Part shown: piece after piece, positions 32,745 to 39,949 of the stretch
Layout of the letters: the number at the start of each line of letters is the position of its first letter
How positions within the stretch are numbered: position 1 is the stretch's first letter
Assembly: GCA_017473555.1 (NCBI GenBank)
Contig: JAFUKO010000047.1
Location: 1-39,949 of the forward strand
Source: Ruminococcus sp.
GTDB lineage: Bacteria > Bacillota > Clostridia > Oscillospirales > Acutalibacteraceae
Direction of reading: 5' to 3'
DNA length: 39,949 nt
Notes under the pieces: model-generated
Database searches by the model: none
Told to the model about the DNA's origin: nothing
The model's input: the letters and a program-made list of their open reading frames with translations, nothing else
Made by a program: the position numbers and the translations under genes

Positions 32745-34016
32745 ATGACTTCCAAATTATCATGGATAGCCTTCATTCCGTTTACTTTAGCGGCACTGGC
32801 TATCAAGGTTATACAACTGTTCTTTTTAGAACCTGACGGCACATTTTACGGCTTCAATTCGCTGATGCTCTCGTATATGGCTATTGCGTGTGCGATTGTT
32901 GTTATGCTGTTTGCGGTTATTTTCTGTATGATTGACAGAAAAACCGCTCAGGTCTATCTGATTAACAAGAACTTCATCGCCGGTATATCCGGTCTGTTGC
33001 TCGCTGTCAGTATGGCGTGCGAGGGTGCAAACAGAGCGTTTTACGCTTTCCGTAGTATGGGTGCTGATTTCTTTGAAATCGCTGACATTGTACTGACTAT
33101 TGTTTGCGCTATTGTTTTTGTAGTGCTCGGTCTTAACCACTTTGTCGGCAACGGCGGAGTCAAAGGACTTGCGGTGTTCTACCTTGTACCTGCACTGTGG
33201 AGTGCTTTCAGACTTGTGAAATGCTTCCTCTCTTTCACTACTGTTTCTATCGCAGTAACTGATGTAACAGTCCTTGGTTGCTACATTTTTACAACAATGT
33301 TCTTGTTCAATTACGCTATGATAGTTGCACTTATGAAAGGCAAAAGCCCTGTCAGAGCCGCATATATCTACGGCTTACCTGCTGTGACAATGCTCCTTCC
33401 ATACAGTGTTTATCTGCTGGTTGGTTCTTATTATTTCCGTAGCAGTTCATTTAATCTTTTCACAGATCTCCCTTCAATAGAGTTCTTCCTGCTCGCTATT
33501 TACATCCTCTCATTTATTGTTGAAATGAGTGCTAATGTTAAACGTGTTGATGAAATCGAGCTTGTAGAGGGTGGCGACTTTGAATACACCGAAATTGACG
33601 ACCCTGATTCTGATATAGTTGATACTCTTTCAAACTCTGTTATTTACGGTAACAAGCCTGACGAAACCGTCCGCAAGGTGCTCAGAGAGGGTAACAACGA
33701 GGATTTTTTAGCTGAAGATGATCAGGTGTTTTTAGAGGTTGCACAGGCATCTATGAACGAAACTGAGGACTACGTCAGTGATGTTGATGTGAGCGACTTT
33801 ATTTATGGTCAGGCACCTAGTGAGGACGATTTTGTAATGCCGGTTGCTGAAAACGACGGTGTTGATTATGAGTCCAAAACAGAGGATGCCGAGCATTACA
33901 TTACAAAGGCAGACAGTACATACGACGAAGAAGATGATACTAGCGAGCCTAAACAATTCAGTATGGATAGAATAGATCAGCTCATTCTTGAGATATCTGA
34001 GGATGAATTTAACTGA
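32745..34016 (+). CDS. Unrecognised membrane protein, eight helices and acidic tail
   Basis: 423 residues from the ATG at 32745, which has AAAGGAG ten bases upstream; an in-frame ATG at 32709 lacks one. The first 265 residues hold about eight hydrophobic segments, for example IAFIPFTLAALAIKVIQLFF and FFLLAIYILSFIVEM. The remaining 155 are soluble and very acidic (VEGGDFEYTEIDDPDSD; EEDDTSEPKQ) with a closing amphipathic FSMDRIDQLILEISEDEF that could bind a partner. I do not recognise a family. It is a single-gene unit between terminators, located among cell-envelope genes. Confidence 0.7.
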   Translation: MTSKLSWIAFIPFTLAALAIKVIQLFFLEPDGTFYGFNSLMLSYMAIACAIVVMLFAVIFCMIDRKTAQVYLINKNFIAGISGLLLAVSMACEGANRAFYAFRSMGADFFEIADIVLTIVCAIVFVVLGLNHFVGNGGVKGLAVFYLVPALWSAFRLVKCFLSFTTVSIAVTDVTVLGCYIFTTMFLFNYAMIVALMKGKSPVRAAYIYGLPAVTMLLPYSVYLLVGSYYFRSSSFNLFTDLPSIEFFLLAIYILSFIVEMSANVKRVDEIELVEGGDFEYTEIDDPDSDIVDTLSNSVIYGNKPDETVRKVLREGNNEDFLAEDDQVFLEVAQASMNETEDYVSDVDVSDFIYGQAPSEDDFVMPVAENDGVDYESKTEDAEHYITKADSTYDEEDDTSEPKQFSMDRIDQLILEISEDEFN

Positions 34017-34021
34017 TAAGG

Positions 34022-34048
34022 TGGGCGGTTTATCCGCCCATTTTGTTT
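34022..34048 (+). terminator. Rho-independent terminator
   Basis: TGGGCGG (34022-34028), TTTAT loop, CCGCCCA (34034-34040), then TTTTGTTT, 6 bases after the membrane-protein stop. Confidence 0.88.
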
Positions 34049-34082
34049 ATATCTTGGTTTTCAATATCACTCTTAAGGTAGG

Positions 34083-35495
34083 ATGAATATGAAAAAATTT
34101 ATTCTGATATTATCTGTGATAATAATCGCAGTAGTTGCTGTGGCAGTTTTTCCTGTATTTGCAACAGATACGGATTTTGTAATTGAAGACGGAGTGCTTC
34201 TGGCTTATGAGGGTAGTAGCACTGACGTATCTGTTCCGTCATCAGTCAGCGTAATTTCTGATCAAGCATTTATTGACAATAAGACACTGAAGTCTATAGC
34301 TTTGCCGTCAAGTGTTCTGTCTATCGGCAACAAGGCTTTTTACGGATGTACATCACTTAGCAGTGTAGACGGTGGCGAAAACGTAAACTACGTCGGAGCA
34401 CTCGCTTTTGTGGGTACACCATTTCTTGAAAATTCAACTTTGGAGTATGTAACCGTGGGTAAAGCTTTGGTTTGCTACAACGGCACATCAGCATCGGTTA
34501 CACTACCACAGAATATCAAGACAGTTTCACCTTATGCTTTTTTAAGAAACAGTAACATAACCGACTTTTATGCAGGAGATAGTTTGTCTTCAATCGGCGA
34601 GGGTGCTTTTTACGAGTGCAGTGAGCTCTCGACAGTATCTTTGACAAACAGCGTTTCTTTTATAGGAGCTGATGCATTTTACGGCACAGCGTGGATTTCA
34701 TCTCAGGGTGATTTTGCAGTGCTCGGGGATTCGATTTTAGTTTCCTATAACTCGAATTCTTCATATGTATCAATACCTGAGGGTATTAGGCAGATTGCAC
34801 CAAATGCGTTTTATGAAAACACAGCTGTTAATAGCGTGAAGCTTCCTGTATCATTATTTGCAATAGGTGAGAGGGCTTTTATGGGTTGTAGTGCCCTGAC
34901 TGATGTCGGGTTTAATGGTGGACTTGTGATGATAGATAACGAGGCTTTTGCTAAGTGTAGCAAGCTTAAATCTGTCACTACACCGAATACACTGTCAAAA
35001 ATCGGTGTGGGAGCATTTATTGATTGTCCACAGCTTAAGAGCGCCTTTGTCCGTGGTAATAATGTATCGATAGGTTACGGTGCGTTTGCAAGCTGTGATT
35101 CACTCGAGGTTGTGCTTTTATCAAGCGATGTTGCTTCGATAGCTGACGACACATTTAAGGACAACACAAAGCTTAAGTACGTTACAGTACCACCACAGAT
35201 TATCTCTGTTACTAAGAATGCGTTTAGTGGCTGTAACTCTCTGACAGTCATCACTGATGAAGATTCCTTTGCAAATCACGCTTTGTCAGGCAGTGTAAAG
35301 CTCAGCTATAACAGAGGTGACTCAGATGCTGACGGCAGAGTTGATATTATGGACGCAACAGGGGTACAGCTCCATATTGCAGATGTAATGCTGTTACCTG
35401 ATGAAAATTTAGCTTATGCAGACGCTGATTTTGACGCAGATTTAACCATTCTGGACGCAACACATATCCAGCTTTTTATTGCAAAACTTTTGTAA
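34083..35495 (+). CDS. Secreted BspA-type leucine-rich repeat protein with C-terminal dockerin
   Basis: 470 residues. Signal peptide 1-27; then about thirteen BspA-like (LRR_5) repeats of 22-23 residues with the pattern I-x-x-x-AF-x-x-C-x-x-L-x-x-V-x-L-P (for example IGNKAFYGCTSLSSV). From about 412 a type I dockerin with two EF-hand loops: GDSDADGRVDIMDATGVQ and DADFDADLTILDATHIQ. Dockerins bind cohesins on scaffolds or on the cell wall, so this protein would be attached to a cellulosome-like complex outside the cell; the LRR part probably contacts protein or sugar. The second loop has Ala where Gly is usual. Start ATG at 34083; an ATG at 34089 is possible. No other cellulosome gene lies in the window. 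Confidence 0.92.
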   Translation: MNMKKFILILSVIIIAVVAVAVFPVFATDTDFVIEDGVLLAYEGSSTDVSVPSSVSVISDQAFIDNKTLKSIALPSSVLSIGNKAFYGCTSLSSVDGGENVNYVGALAFVGTPFLENSTLEYVTVGKALVCYNGTSASVTLPQNIKTVSPYAFLRNSNITDFYAGDSLSSIGEGAFYECSELSTVSLTNSVSFIGADAFYGTAWISSQGDFAVLGDSILVSYNSNSSYVSIPEGIRQIAPNAFYENTAVNSVKLPVSLFAIGERAFMGCSALTDVGFNGGLVMIDNEAFAKCSKLKSVTTPNTLSKIGVGAFIDCPQLKSAFVRGNNVSIGYGAFASCDSLEVVLLSSDVASIADDTFKDNTKLKYVTVPPQIISVTKNAFSGCNSLTVITDEDSFANHALSGSVKLSYNRGDSDADGRVDIMDATGVQLHIADVMLLPDENLAYADADFDADLTILDATHIQLFIAKLL

Positions 35496-35502
35496 TTTTC
35501 CA

Positions 35503-35531
35503 TTGACACGACATTTTTTTAGTGCTATATT
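35503..35531 (+). promoter_or_regulatory. Promoter of thrS
   Basis: TTGACA (35503-35508), 17-bp spacer ending TGC, TATATT (35526-35531): a strong extended -10 promoter just past the dockerin gene. Confidence 0.8.
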
Positions 35532-35539
35532 ATTAACAA

Positions 35540-35771
35540 TATTTATCTTTGATAAGGACAACGCCTTGTTATTTGTGTTTTCAGAGAGTCGTCGGATGGT
35601 GCAAGACGACATCACTGTATCAGGGATACCACCTTTGAGATTGCGTAGGAAATGACGTGACGGCTGACCTCGATATCGGTCAATGAGGGTTTTATACTAA
35701 AGTTAGGTGGAACCACGGCATAGTTTATTGTCGTCCTGACATTCCGTAATGGAGTGTCAGGACGTTTTTTT
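35540..35771 (+). promoter_or_regulatory. T-box riboswitch for threonyl-tRNA synthetase
   Basis: The 307-base gap before thrS is a T-box leader. Stem I parts: AGAGAG at 35583-35588 and the tip GGTGCAAG near 35608-35615. The specifier is ACC (Thr) at 35628-35630 inside GATACCACC, followed by A. The conserved T-box AGGTGGAACCACGG is at 35705-35718, with the discriminator-binding TGG inside. The terminator is at 35732-35771. Uncharged tRNA-Thr would stabilise the antiterminator and switch thrS on when threonine is short. Confidence 0.93.
35732..35771 (+). terminator. T-box regulated terminator
   Basis: 14-bp stem: 35732-35745 pairs with 35751-35764 (one G-U), loop GTAAT, then seven T. It competes with the antiterminator formed by the T-box sequence just upstream. 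Confidence 0.92.
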
Positions 35772-35802
35772 ATTCAAGCATATTTTTATTAGGAGAGATA
35801 TT

Positions 35803-37746
35803 ATGATAAATGTAGAGTTAAAAGGCGGAGTTATCCGTGAGTATGACGACAACATTACAGCAGCCCATGTAGCTAAGTCTATCGGTGCAGGTCTGTACAA
35901 ATCTGTTTGTGCTGCTAAAATCGACGGTGTTCTGTGTGATTTACGTACACCGCTCACAAAAGATTGTAAGTTAGAGCTTCTCACTTTTGATGATGAAGAG
36001 GGTAAAAAGGCTTTTTGGCATACAACATCTCACATTCTTGCTCAGGCAGTAAAGAGAGTGTTCCCAAATGCTAAGTTTGCTATCGGTCCTGCTATTGATG
36101 ACGGCTTCTACTATGACTTCGATGTAGAAAAGCCATTCTCAACAGAGGATATCGAAAAGATTGAAAAAGAAATGAAAGCAATCGTAAAGTCTGGTCTTGA
36201 GCTTGAGCGTTTCGAGCTTGAGCCACAAAAGGCTATCGAGCTTTTAGAAGAGATGGGCGAGCCATATAAGGTTGAACTTGCATCTGAGCACGCTGACAAG
36301 GGTGAGCCAATCAGCTTTTATAAGCAGGGTGAGTTTACTGACCTTTGTGCAGGTCCTCACCTTATGAGCGTAGCACCTATTAAAGCTATCAAGCTCACAA
36401 ACTGCACAGGTGCTTACTGGCGAGGTGACGCAAAGAACGCACAGCTGTGCCGTGTATACGGTATTTCATTCCCTAAGGCTTCAATGCTTGAGGAGTATCT
36501 CACTATGCAGGAAGAAGCTCTCAAGCGTGACCACAACAAACTTGGTCGTGAGCTTGAGCTCTTTACAACATCACCACTTATCGGTCAGGGTTTACCTATT
36601 ATGCTTCCAAAGGGTGCTCGTATCATCCAGCTTTTACAGCGTTTTGTTGAGGATTTGGAGCAGGCAAACGGCTGGCAGTTGACAAAAACACCGCTTATGG
36701 CTAAATCTGACTTGTATAAACTCTCTGGTCACTGGGGACATTACAAGGATGGTATGTTTGTATTAGGTGACGAGGAAAAGGACGACGAGGTATTTGCACT
36801 TCGTCCTATGACTTGCCCATTCCAGTATCAGGCATATTTAAACAGGGGTCGTTCATACCGTGACCTCCCAATGAGATTAAACGAAACATCAACACTTTTC
36901 AGAAACGAAGCAAGTGGCGAGATGCACGGCCTTATCCGTGTACGTCAGTTCACAATTTCTGAGGGTCACCTTATGTGTACTCCTGAACAGCTTGAGGACG
37001 AGTTCAAACACTGCTTAGAGCTTGCTATCTACTGCTTAAAGACACTCGGTCTTTATGAGGACGTTTCTTACCGTTTCTCACAGTGGGACCCATCTGACAG
37101 AGATAAGTATATCGGCACAGAAGAACAGTGGGACGAAGCTCAGGGTATCATGGGCAAGATTCTTGACCACCTTGAAATCCCATACAAAATCGGTATCGGC
37201 GAGGCTGCTTTCTATGGTCCAAAGCTTGATATCCAGATTAAAAACGTATTCGGCAAGGAAGACACTCTTATCACAATACAGGTTGACCAGATGCTCGCTG
37301 AAAAATTCGGTATGGAGTATGTGGACAAAGACGGTACAAAGAAGAACCCATACATCATCCACAGAACATCTCTTGGTTGCTACGAGAGAACACTCGCACT
37401 TCTTATCGAGAAGTACGCAGGTGCATTCCCAATGTGGTTAGCTCCTGTTCAGGTCAAGCTTTTACCAATCGCTGACAGACACCTTGACTACATTTACGAG
37501 GTTAAGAAAGCTCTCGAGAAAAAGGGTATGCGTGTTGAGATTGATGACAGATCAGAGAAAATCGGCTTCAAGATCCGTGAGGCACAGCTCCAGAAAGTTC
37601 CATATATGATTCTTGTCGGTGACAAGGATATCGAGAATAACACAGTTTCTGTCAGAGACAGAAAAGAGGGCGACCTCGGTGCAATGAGCCTTGATGACTT
37701 TATCGCTAAAGCTGTTGAAGAAATCGAAACAAAGCTCATTAAGTAA
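35803..37746 (+). CDS. thrS: Threonine--tRNA ligase ThrS
   Basis: 647 residues from the ATG at 35803, with AGGAGAG upstream; an earlier in-frame start at 35749 falls in the T-box terminator and is ruled out. N-terminal TGS domain, then the second additional domain with HTTSH (editing), then the class II core with FRNEASGEMHGLIRVRQF in motif 2, zinc ligands Cys in RPMTCPFQ and His residues in the core, and HRTSLGCYERTLALLIEKY in motif 3; the C-terminal anticodon domain is complete. Attaches threonine to tRNA-Thr and clears Ser-tRNA-Thr. Regulated by the T-box. Confidence 0.97.
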   Translation: MINVELKGGVIREYDDNITAAHVAKSIGAGLYKSVCAAKIDGVLCDLRTPLTKDCKLELLTFDDEEGKKAFWHTTSHILAQAVKRVFPNAKFAIGPAIDDGFYYDFDVEKPFSTEDIEKIEKEMKAIVKSGLELERFELEPQKAIELLEEMGEPYKVELASEHADKGEPISFYKQGEFTDLCAGPHLMSVAPIKAIKLTNCTGAYWRGDAKNAQLCRVYGISFPKASMLEEYLTMQEEALKRDHNKLGRELELFTTSPLIGQGLPIMLPKGARIIQLLQRFVEDLEQANGWQLTKTPLMAKSDLYKLSGHWGHYKDGMFVLGDEEKDDEVFALRPMTCPFQYQAYLNRGRSYRDLPMRLNETSTLFRNEASGEMHGLIRVRQFTISEGHLMCTPEQLEDEFKHCLELAIYCLKTLGLYEDVSYRFSQWDPSDRDKYIGTEEQWDEAQGIMGKILDHLEIPYKIGIGEAAFYGPKLDIQIKNVFGKEDTLITIQVDQMLAEKFGMEYVDKDGTKKNPYIIHRTSLGCYERTLALLIEKYAGAFPMWLAPVQVKLLPIADRHLDYIYEVKKALEKKGMRVEIDDRSEKIGFKIREAQLQKVPYMILVGDKDIENNTVSVRDRKEGDLGAMSLDDFIAKAVEEIETKLIK

Positions 37747-37753
37747 TTTATAC

Positions 37754-37798
37754 GGCTCCTTCTTATGAGGGAGCTGTCAGCGTAAGCTGACTGAGTGA
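37754..37798. repeat. Double-hairpin element after thrS
   Basis: GGCTCC...GGGAGCT and GTCAGC-GTAA-GCTGAC lie side by side, followed by TGAGTGAGAG. The layout resembles small mosaic repeats in clostridial genomes with CTCCC...GGGAG plus a GTCAGC-type hairpin; one copy only in this window. It may also end the thrS transcript, though no long U run follows. 37799-37880 shows nothing else. Confidence 0.45.
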
Positions 37799-37896
37799 GA
37801 GAAATGCTTTGAGATATCAATGCTATTGCTATGAACAAGCATTTTTTCTCGCTATGCCTATGATAATCGGCTACAATAAAATTTGGAGGTGACTCC

Positions 37897-38685
37897 TTGA
37901 GAAGAAAATCTACTATGAAAATCGCAAGGGGTCGCCTTGAAGAAGATAGAAGAAAAAGCGAAGACGTCTTTGAGTATCAGCGTGTAATGCTGTTTGTGTT
38001 GCCGCTTCTTATGGTGGCTGTGCTGGTGGTCGGAGTGTATTTCGGATATCTGTCGTATACTGATGATTTTGTCGATACAAAAGAGTTTGAACAGTCCTCG
38101 GTATCTGACCCTCAGTTTACAGATGATGAAAATAAAGAGCTACTAAGGGTCGTAAGCTCTGCTACCCCTGTAGGCGAGGACTATGTCCCACAGCTTAGCA
38201 CAGTGAATGGGGTAGAGGTTAACACCCTGATGGCACAAGACCTTGAACTTATGCTCCTTGATGCTCAGTCAAGCGGACTGAATTTAACTTTAGTCAGCGG
38301 TTATATTTCTTATGAAGAACAAAAAGAAAAGTATAACAACGCAGTTGCAGAGCATAAGAAGTTAAACAAAAGCTCTACCGTTAAAGCGGAGGCGGCTGTC
38401 AAGAAGACTATCCCTAACGCTGGTGAGTGCGAACAGCAGACAGGTTTGCTTGTGAAACTCTCAGACGGTAGTGACAAAAAGTTTTCGGATACACCTGAAT
38501 TTGACTGGCTACAGAAAAACTGTGTCAACTACGGCTTTGTGTTGAGATATCCTGACAAAGAGAACACAGGCGGACTGTCTTATTCCTCGGATTTATACCG
38601 TTATGTCGGCAGAGAATACGCTTTGTCAATGCGTACTTACAACCTGAATATGGACGAATTTGTCCGTTATTTAGCCTACCAATAA
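37897..38685 (+). CDS. VanY-type (M15B) carboxypeptidase homologue without metal ligands
   Basis: 262 residues, membrane helix at about 29-51 with the domain outside. The M15B/VanY frame is clear: LVSGYISYEEQ, QQTG, FDWLQKNCVNYGFVLRYP and YRYVGREYA. At the active site, the family SEHQTGxxxD reads CEQQTGLLVK, so zinc His is Gln180 and zinc Asp is Lys187; the family YEPWHxRYVG reads YSSDLYRYVG, so catalytic Glu is Ser230 and zinc His is Leu233. All four key residues are gone, so it is very likely catalytically dead. Start is TTG with GGAGGT six bases upstream; ATG 37915 is badly spaced. Alignment by eye. Confidence 0.82.
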   Translation: MRRKSTMKIARGRLEEDRRKSEDVFEYQRVMLFVLPLLMVAVLVVGVYFGYLSYTDDFVDTKEFEQSSVSDPQFTDDENKELLRVVSSATPVGEDYVPQLSTVNGVEVNTLMAQDLELMLLDAQSSGLNLTLVSGYISYEEQKEKYNNAVAEHKKLNKSSTVKAEAAVKKTIPNAGECEQQTGLLVKLSDGSDKKFSDTPEFDWLQKNCVNYGFVLRYPDKENTGGLSYSSDLYRYVGREYALSMRTYNLNMDEFVRYLAYQ

Positions 38686-38702
38686 AAAAATTAAAAAAAC
38701 AC

Positions 38703-38731
38703 TTGCATTTTGTATTCTTTTATAGTATAAT
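38703..38731 (+). promoter_or_regulatory. Promoter of rpmE
   Basis: TTGCAT (38703-38708), 17-bp spacer, TATAAT (38726-38731). Confidence 0.75.
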
Positions 38732-38773
38732 CCATTTGTTATATTTCGGTTTCAGCGAAAGAGGTGAACATCA

Positions 38774-38980
38774 ATGAAGGAAAGTATCCATCCAAATTAT
38801 GAGAAGACAACAATTACTTGCGCATGCGGTAATGTAATCGAGACAGGTTCAACTAAGAAAGATATCCGTGTTGAAATTTGTTCAAAATGCCACCCATTCT
38901 TCACAGGAAAGCAGAAGCTCGTTGATACCGGCGGACGTGTTGACAGATTTAAGAAGCGTTTCGGTATGGAAGGCAAATAA
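38774..38980 (+). CDS. rpmE: 50S ribosomal protein L31, zinc form
   Basis: 68 residues. HPNY near the N-terminus, then the zinc knuckle pairs CAC (Cys16, Cys18) and CSKC (Cys36, Cys39), HPFFTGKQK and [11 protein letters not shown]. These cysteines define the zinc-binding L31 type, as opposed to the zinc-independent paralogue. Ribosome site GAGGTG at 38761-38766. Monocistronic between its promoter and a strong terminator. Confidence 0.97.
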   Translation: MKESIHPNYEKTTITCACGNVIETGSTKKDIRVEICSKCHPFFTGKQKLVDTGGRVDRFKKRFGMEGK

Positions 38981-38994
38981 TTGCGTAATTGTTG

Positions 38995-39027
38995 AGGCGG
39001 TACTGCGGTACCGCCTGTTCTTTTTTA
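38995..39027 (+). terminator. Rho-independent terminator of rpmE
   Basis: AGGCGGTA (38995-39002), 6-base loop, TACCGCCT (39009-39016), then GTTCTTTTTTATTT. Confidence 0.92.
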
Positions 39028-39051
39028 TTTGATAGTGAAAAGGAGTCAGCT

Positions 39052-39681
39052 GTGCAGACATATATTACTGTTAAAGGTTTTGATTATGACGAGTTTGTCG
39101 AGAAACGCTCACGCTTTATCGGATATATCAAACACGTCGAAACTGAAAAAGAGGCTACTGATTTTATAGCTGAGATTCGAAGTAAACACTGGGACGCTAC
39201 GCATAACGTGTATGCATACGTACTCAGAGAGAATCAGATAAAGCGATACAGCGATGACAACGAGCCACAGGGCACCGCAGGTATGCCTGTGCTTGATGTT
39301 CTGTTAAAGAGCAACGTTGTCGATGTTGTGGTTGTTGTTACCAGATACTTCGGCGGTGTATTGCTTGGTGGTGGCGGACTTGTCAGAGCATACTCACACT
39401 CTGCTTCAATCGCACTGAAAAAAATCGGTATGACTACAATGCAGATGTGTTCACAGTGCAAGCTCACTTGTACATATACCCAGTACGGTAAGATTCCTGC
39501 TACTATTGCGTCATTTGACGGGGTTGTTGACGACAGCGAGTTTACGGATTTTGTGAGCGTGAAATTCCATCTCCCGTGTGACAATCTCAAAAAGCTCAAC
39601 GAAGCTCTGTGTGAGCTCACCTGTGGCGATTGTCAGGCTGATCAGTTGTCAAAGGATTTTTACGAGTTGAAGAATAAATAA
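39052..39681 (+). CDS. yigZ: YigZ/IMPACT-family protein
   Basis: 209 residues. The N-terminal IMPACT domain has EKRSRFIGYIKHVETEKEA, the conserved HNVYAYV and SDDNEPQGTAGMP, then VVVTRYFGGVLLGGGGLVRAYS. A C-terminal ferredoxin-like domain (DUF1949) is complete. The family is linked to translation control in eukaryotes; in bacteria the role is unknown. I start it at GTG 39052 with AGGAG at 39041-39045, because an ATG at 38989 lies inside the rpmE terminator. Confidence 0.92.
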   Translation: MQTYITVKGFDYDEFVEKRSRFIGYIKHVETEKEATDFIAEIRSKHWDATHNVYAYVLRENQIKRYSDDNEPQGTAGMPVLDVLLKSNVVDVVVVVTRYFGGVLLGGGGLVRAYSHSASIALKKIGMTTMQMCSQCKLTCTYTQYGKIPATIASFDGVVDDSEFTDFVSVKFHLPCDNLKKLNEALCELTCGDCQADQLSKDFYELKNK

Positions 39682-39688
39682 CACAGAT

Positions 39689-39808
39689 TTTGTAAAAACA
39701 AAGGGAAAAGTGGCGCCTTGTGCGTAATTATGATGTGTCCGAAGTTTTGGTGTAAATAAATTTATTTGTAAAAACAAAGGGAAAAGTGATACCTTGTGCG
39801 TAATTATG
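39689..39808 (+). repeat. 44-bp imperfect direct repeat
   Basis: 39689-39732 and 39765-39808 differ at three adjacent positions only (GCG versus ATA); core AAACAAAGGGAAAAGTG...CCTTGTGCGTAATTATG. They lie between yigZ and the insertion sequence. Possibly left by repeated insertion or slippage. No gene is seen in 39682-39887. Confidence 0.75.
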
Positions 39809-39813
39809 TGATA

Positions 39814-39949
39814 TGATACCTAAAAAGTAGACATTTAAATACAGGACACCTTGATGTATAATAAAATAGTCAAGGAGTTGAAAAGAAATGGGAAAATACC
39901 AGTTCAGTTACGAAGAAAAAATTACCATCATCAGAGAACATGAGGAAAA
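39814..39949 (+). mobile_element. Left end of a probable IS3-type insertion sequence
   Basis: Starts near TGATACCTAAAAAGTAGACA, which resembles IS3-family terminal repeats (5'-TG and an internal AAAAAGT-AGACA), followed by a TATAAT-like site at 39856-39861, AAGGAG and a transposase OrfA-like start. The right part lies beyond the window, so the boundary and family are provisional. Confidence 0.5.
39888..39949 (+). CDS. Transposase OrfA-like, incomplete at window edge
   Basis: About 20 residues only: MGKYQFSYEEKITIIREHEE. Short 'Y-x-F-x-x-K-x-x-I-x-E' openings are typical of helix-turn-helix OrfA proteins of IS3-type elements. AAGGAG lies at 39872-39877. Too short to prove. Confidence 0.5.
   Translation, partial: MGKYQFSYEEKITIIREHEE

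Overview
The window looks like a chromosomal segment of an anaerobic, spore-forming Firmicute, most likely a gut or rumen clostridium of the Ruminococcaceae/Oscillospirales type. The evidence is the sporulation genes ylbJ, yqfC and yqfD, a threonyl-tRNA synthetase T-box leader, AGGAGG-type ribosome binding sites with frequent TTG and GTG starts, a NdoA/MazF toxin very close to the Bacillus type, and a secreted leucine-rich-repeat protein ending in a dockerin of the DAT-x-IQ kind typical of ruminococci. Genus and species are inference.

Layout. 1-3.6 kb: an incomplete phage-type gene, an orphan MazF-like toxin, a cation-efflux (CDF) transporter and an EamA-family exporter, the last two driven by abutting divergent promoters. 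4.2-16.6 kb: the main metabolic block, a selenium-dependent molybdenum hydroxylase locus. It has a one-chain iron-sulfur/molybdopterin hydroxylase with its MocA-type cytidylyltransferase on the minus strand. Divergently there is a three-subunit xanthine dehydrogenase (xdhABC), a ModE-like DNA-binding protein, YqeC, YqeB, SelD, an EF2568-type cysteine desulfurase and the tRNA thiolase MnmA. Together these can supply activated selenium, mature the molybdenum cofactor and assemble two different purine-type hydroxylases. 17.2-19.7 kb: two divergent PfkB-type sugar kinases and a PAP2 phosphatase. 19.85-24.3 kb: a sporulation neighbourhood (an AsnO-sized asparagine synthase, YlbJ, YqfC, YqfD). 24.4-29.8 kb: housekeeping genes (ymdB, fakA, recG, a phosphoesterase). 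29.9-39.7 kb: cell-envelope genes, including two tandem S11-type carboxypeptidase homologues and a VanY-type homologue, two of which have lost their catalytic residues; an unrecognised eight-helix membrane protein; the dockerin protein; thrS with its T-box; rpmE; and a YigZ-family gene. The right edge enters the left end of what looks like an IS3-type insertion sequence.

Three intergenic islands (about 745-1280, 3600-4172 and 16596-17119) are built from one repeat family. Each roughly 60-bp unit can fold as a three-way junction: a short outer stem, one hairpin of nearly constant sequence, and one hairpin whose sequence changes from copy to copy while staying paired. Two of the islands exactly bracket the selenium/molybdenum block. 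I do not recognise a named family for these repeats; with the two catalytically dead carboxypeptidase homologues they are the most interesting parts of the window.
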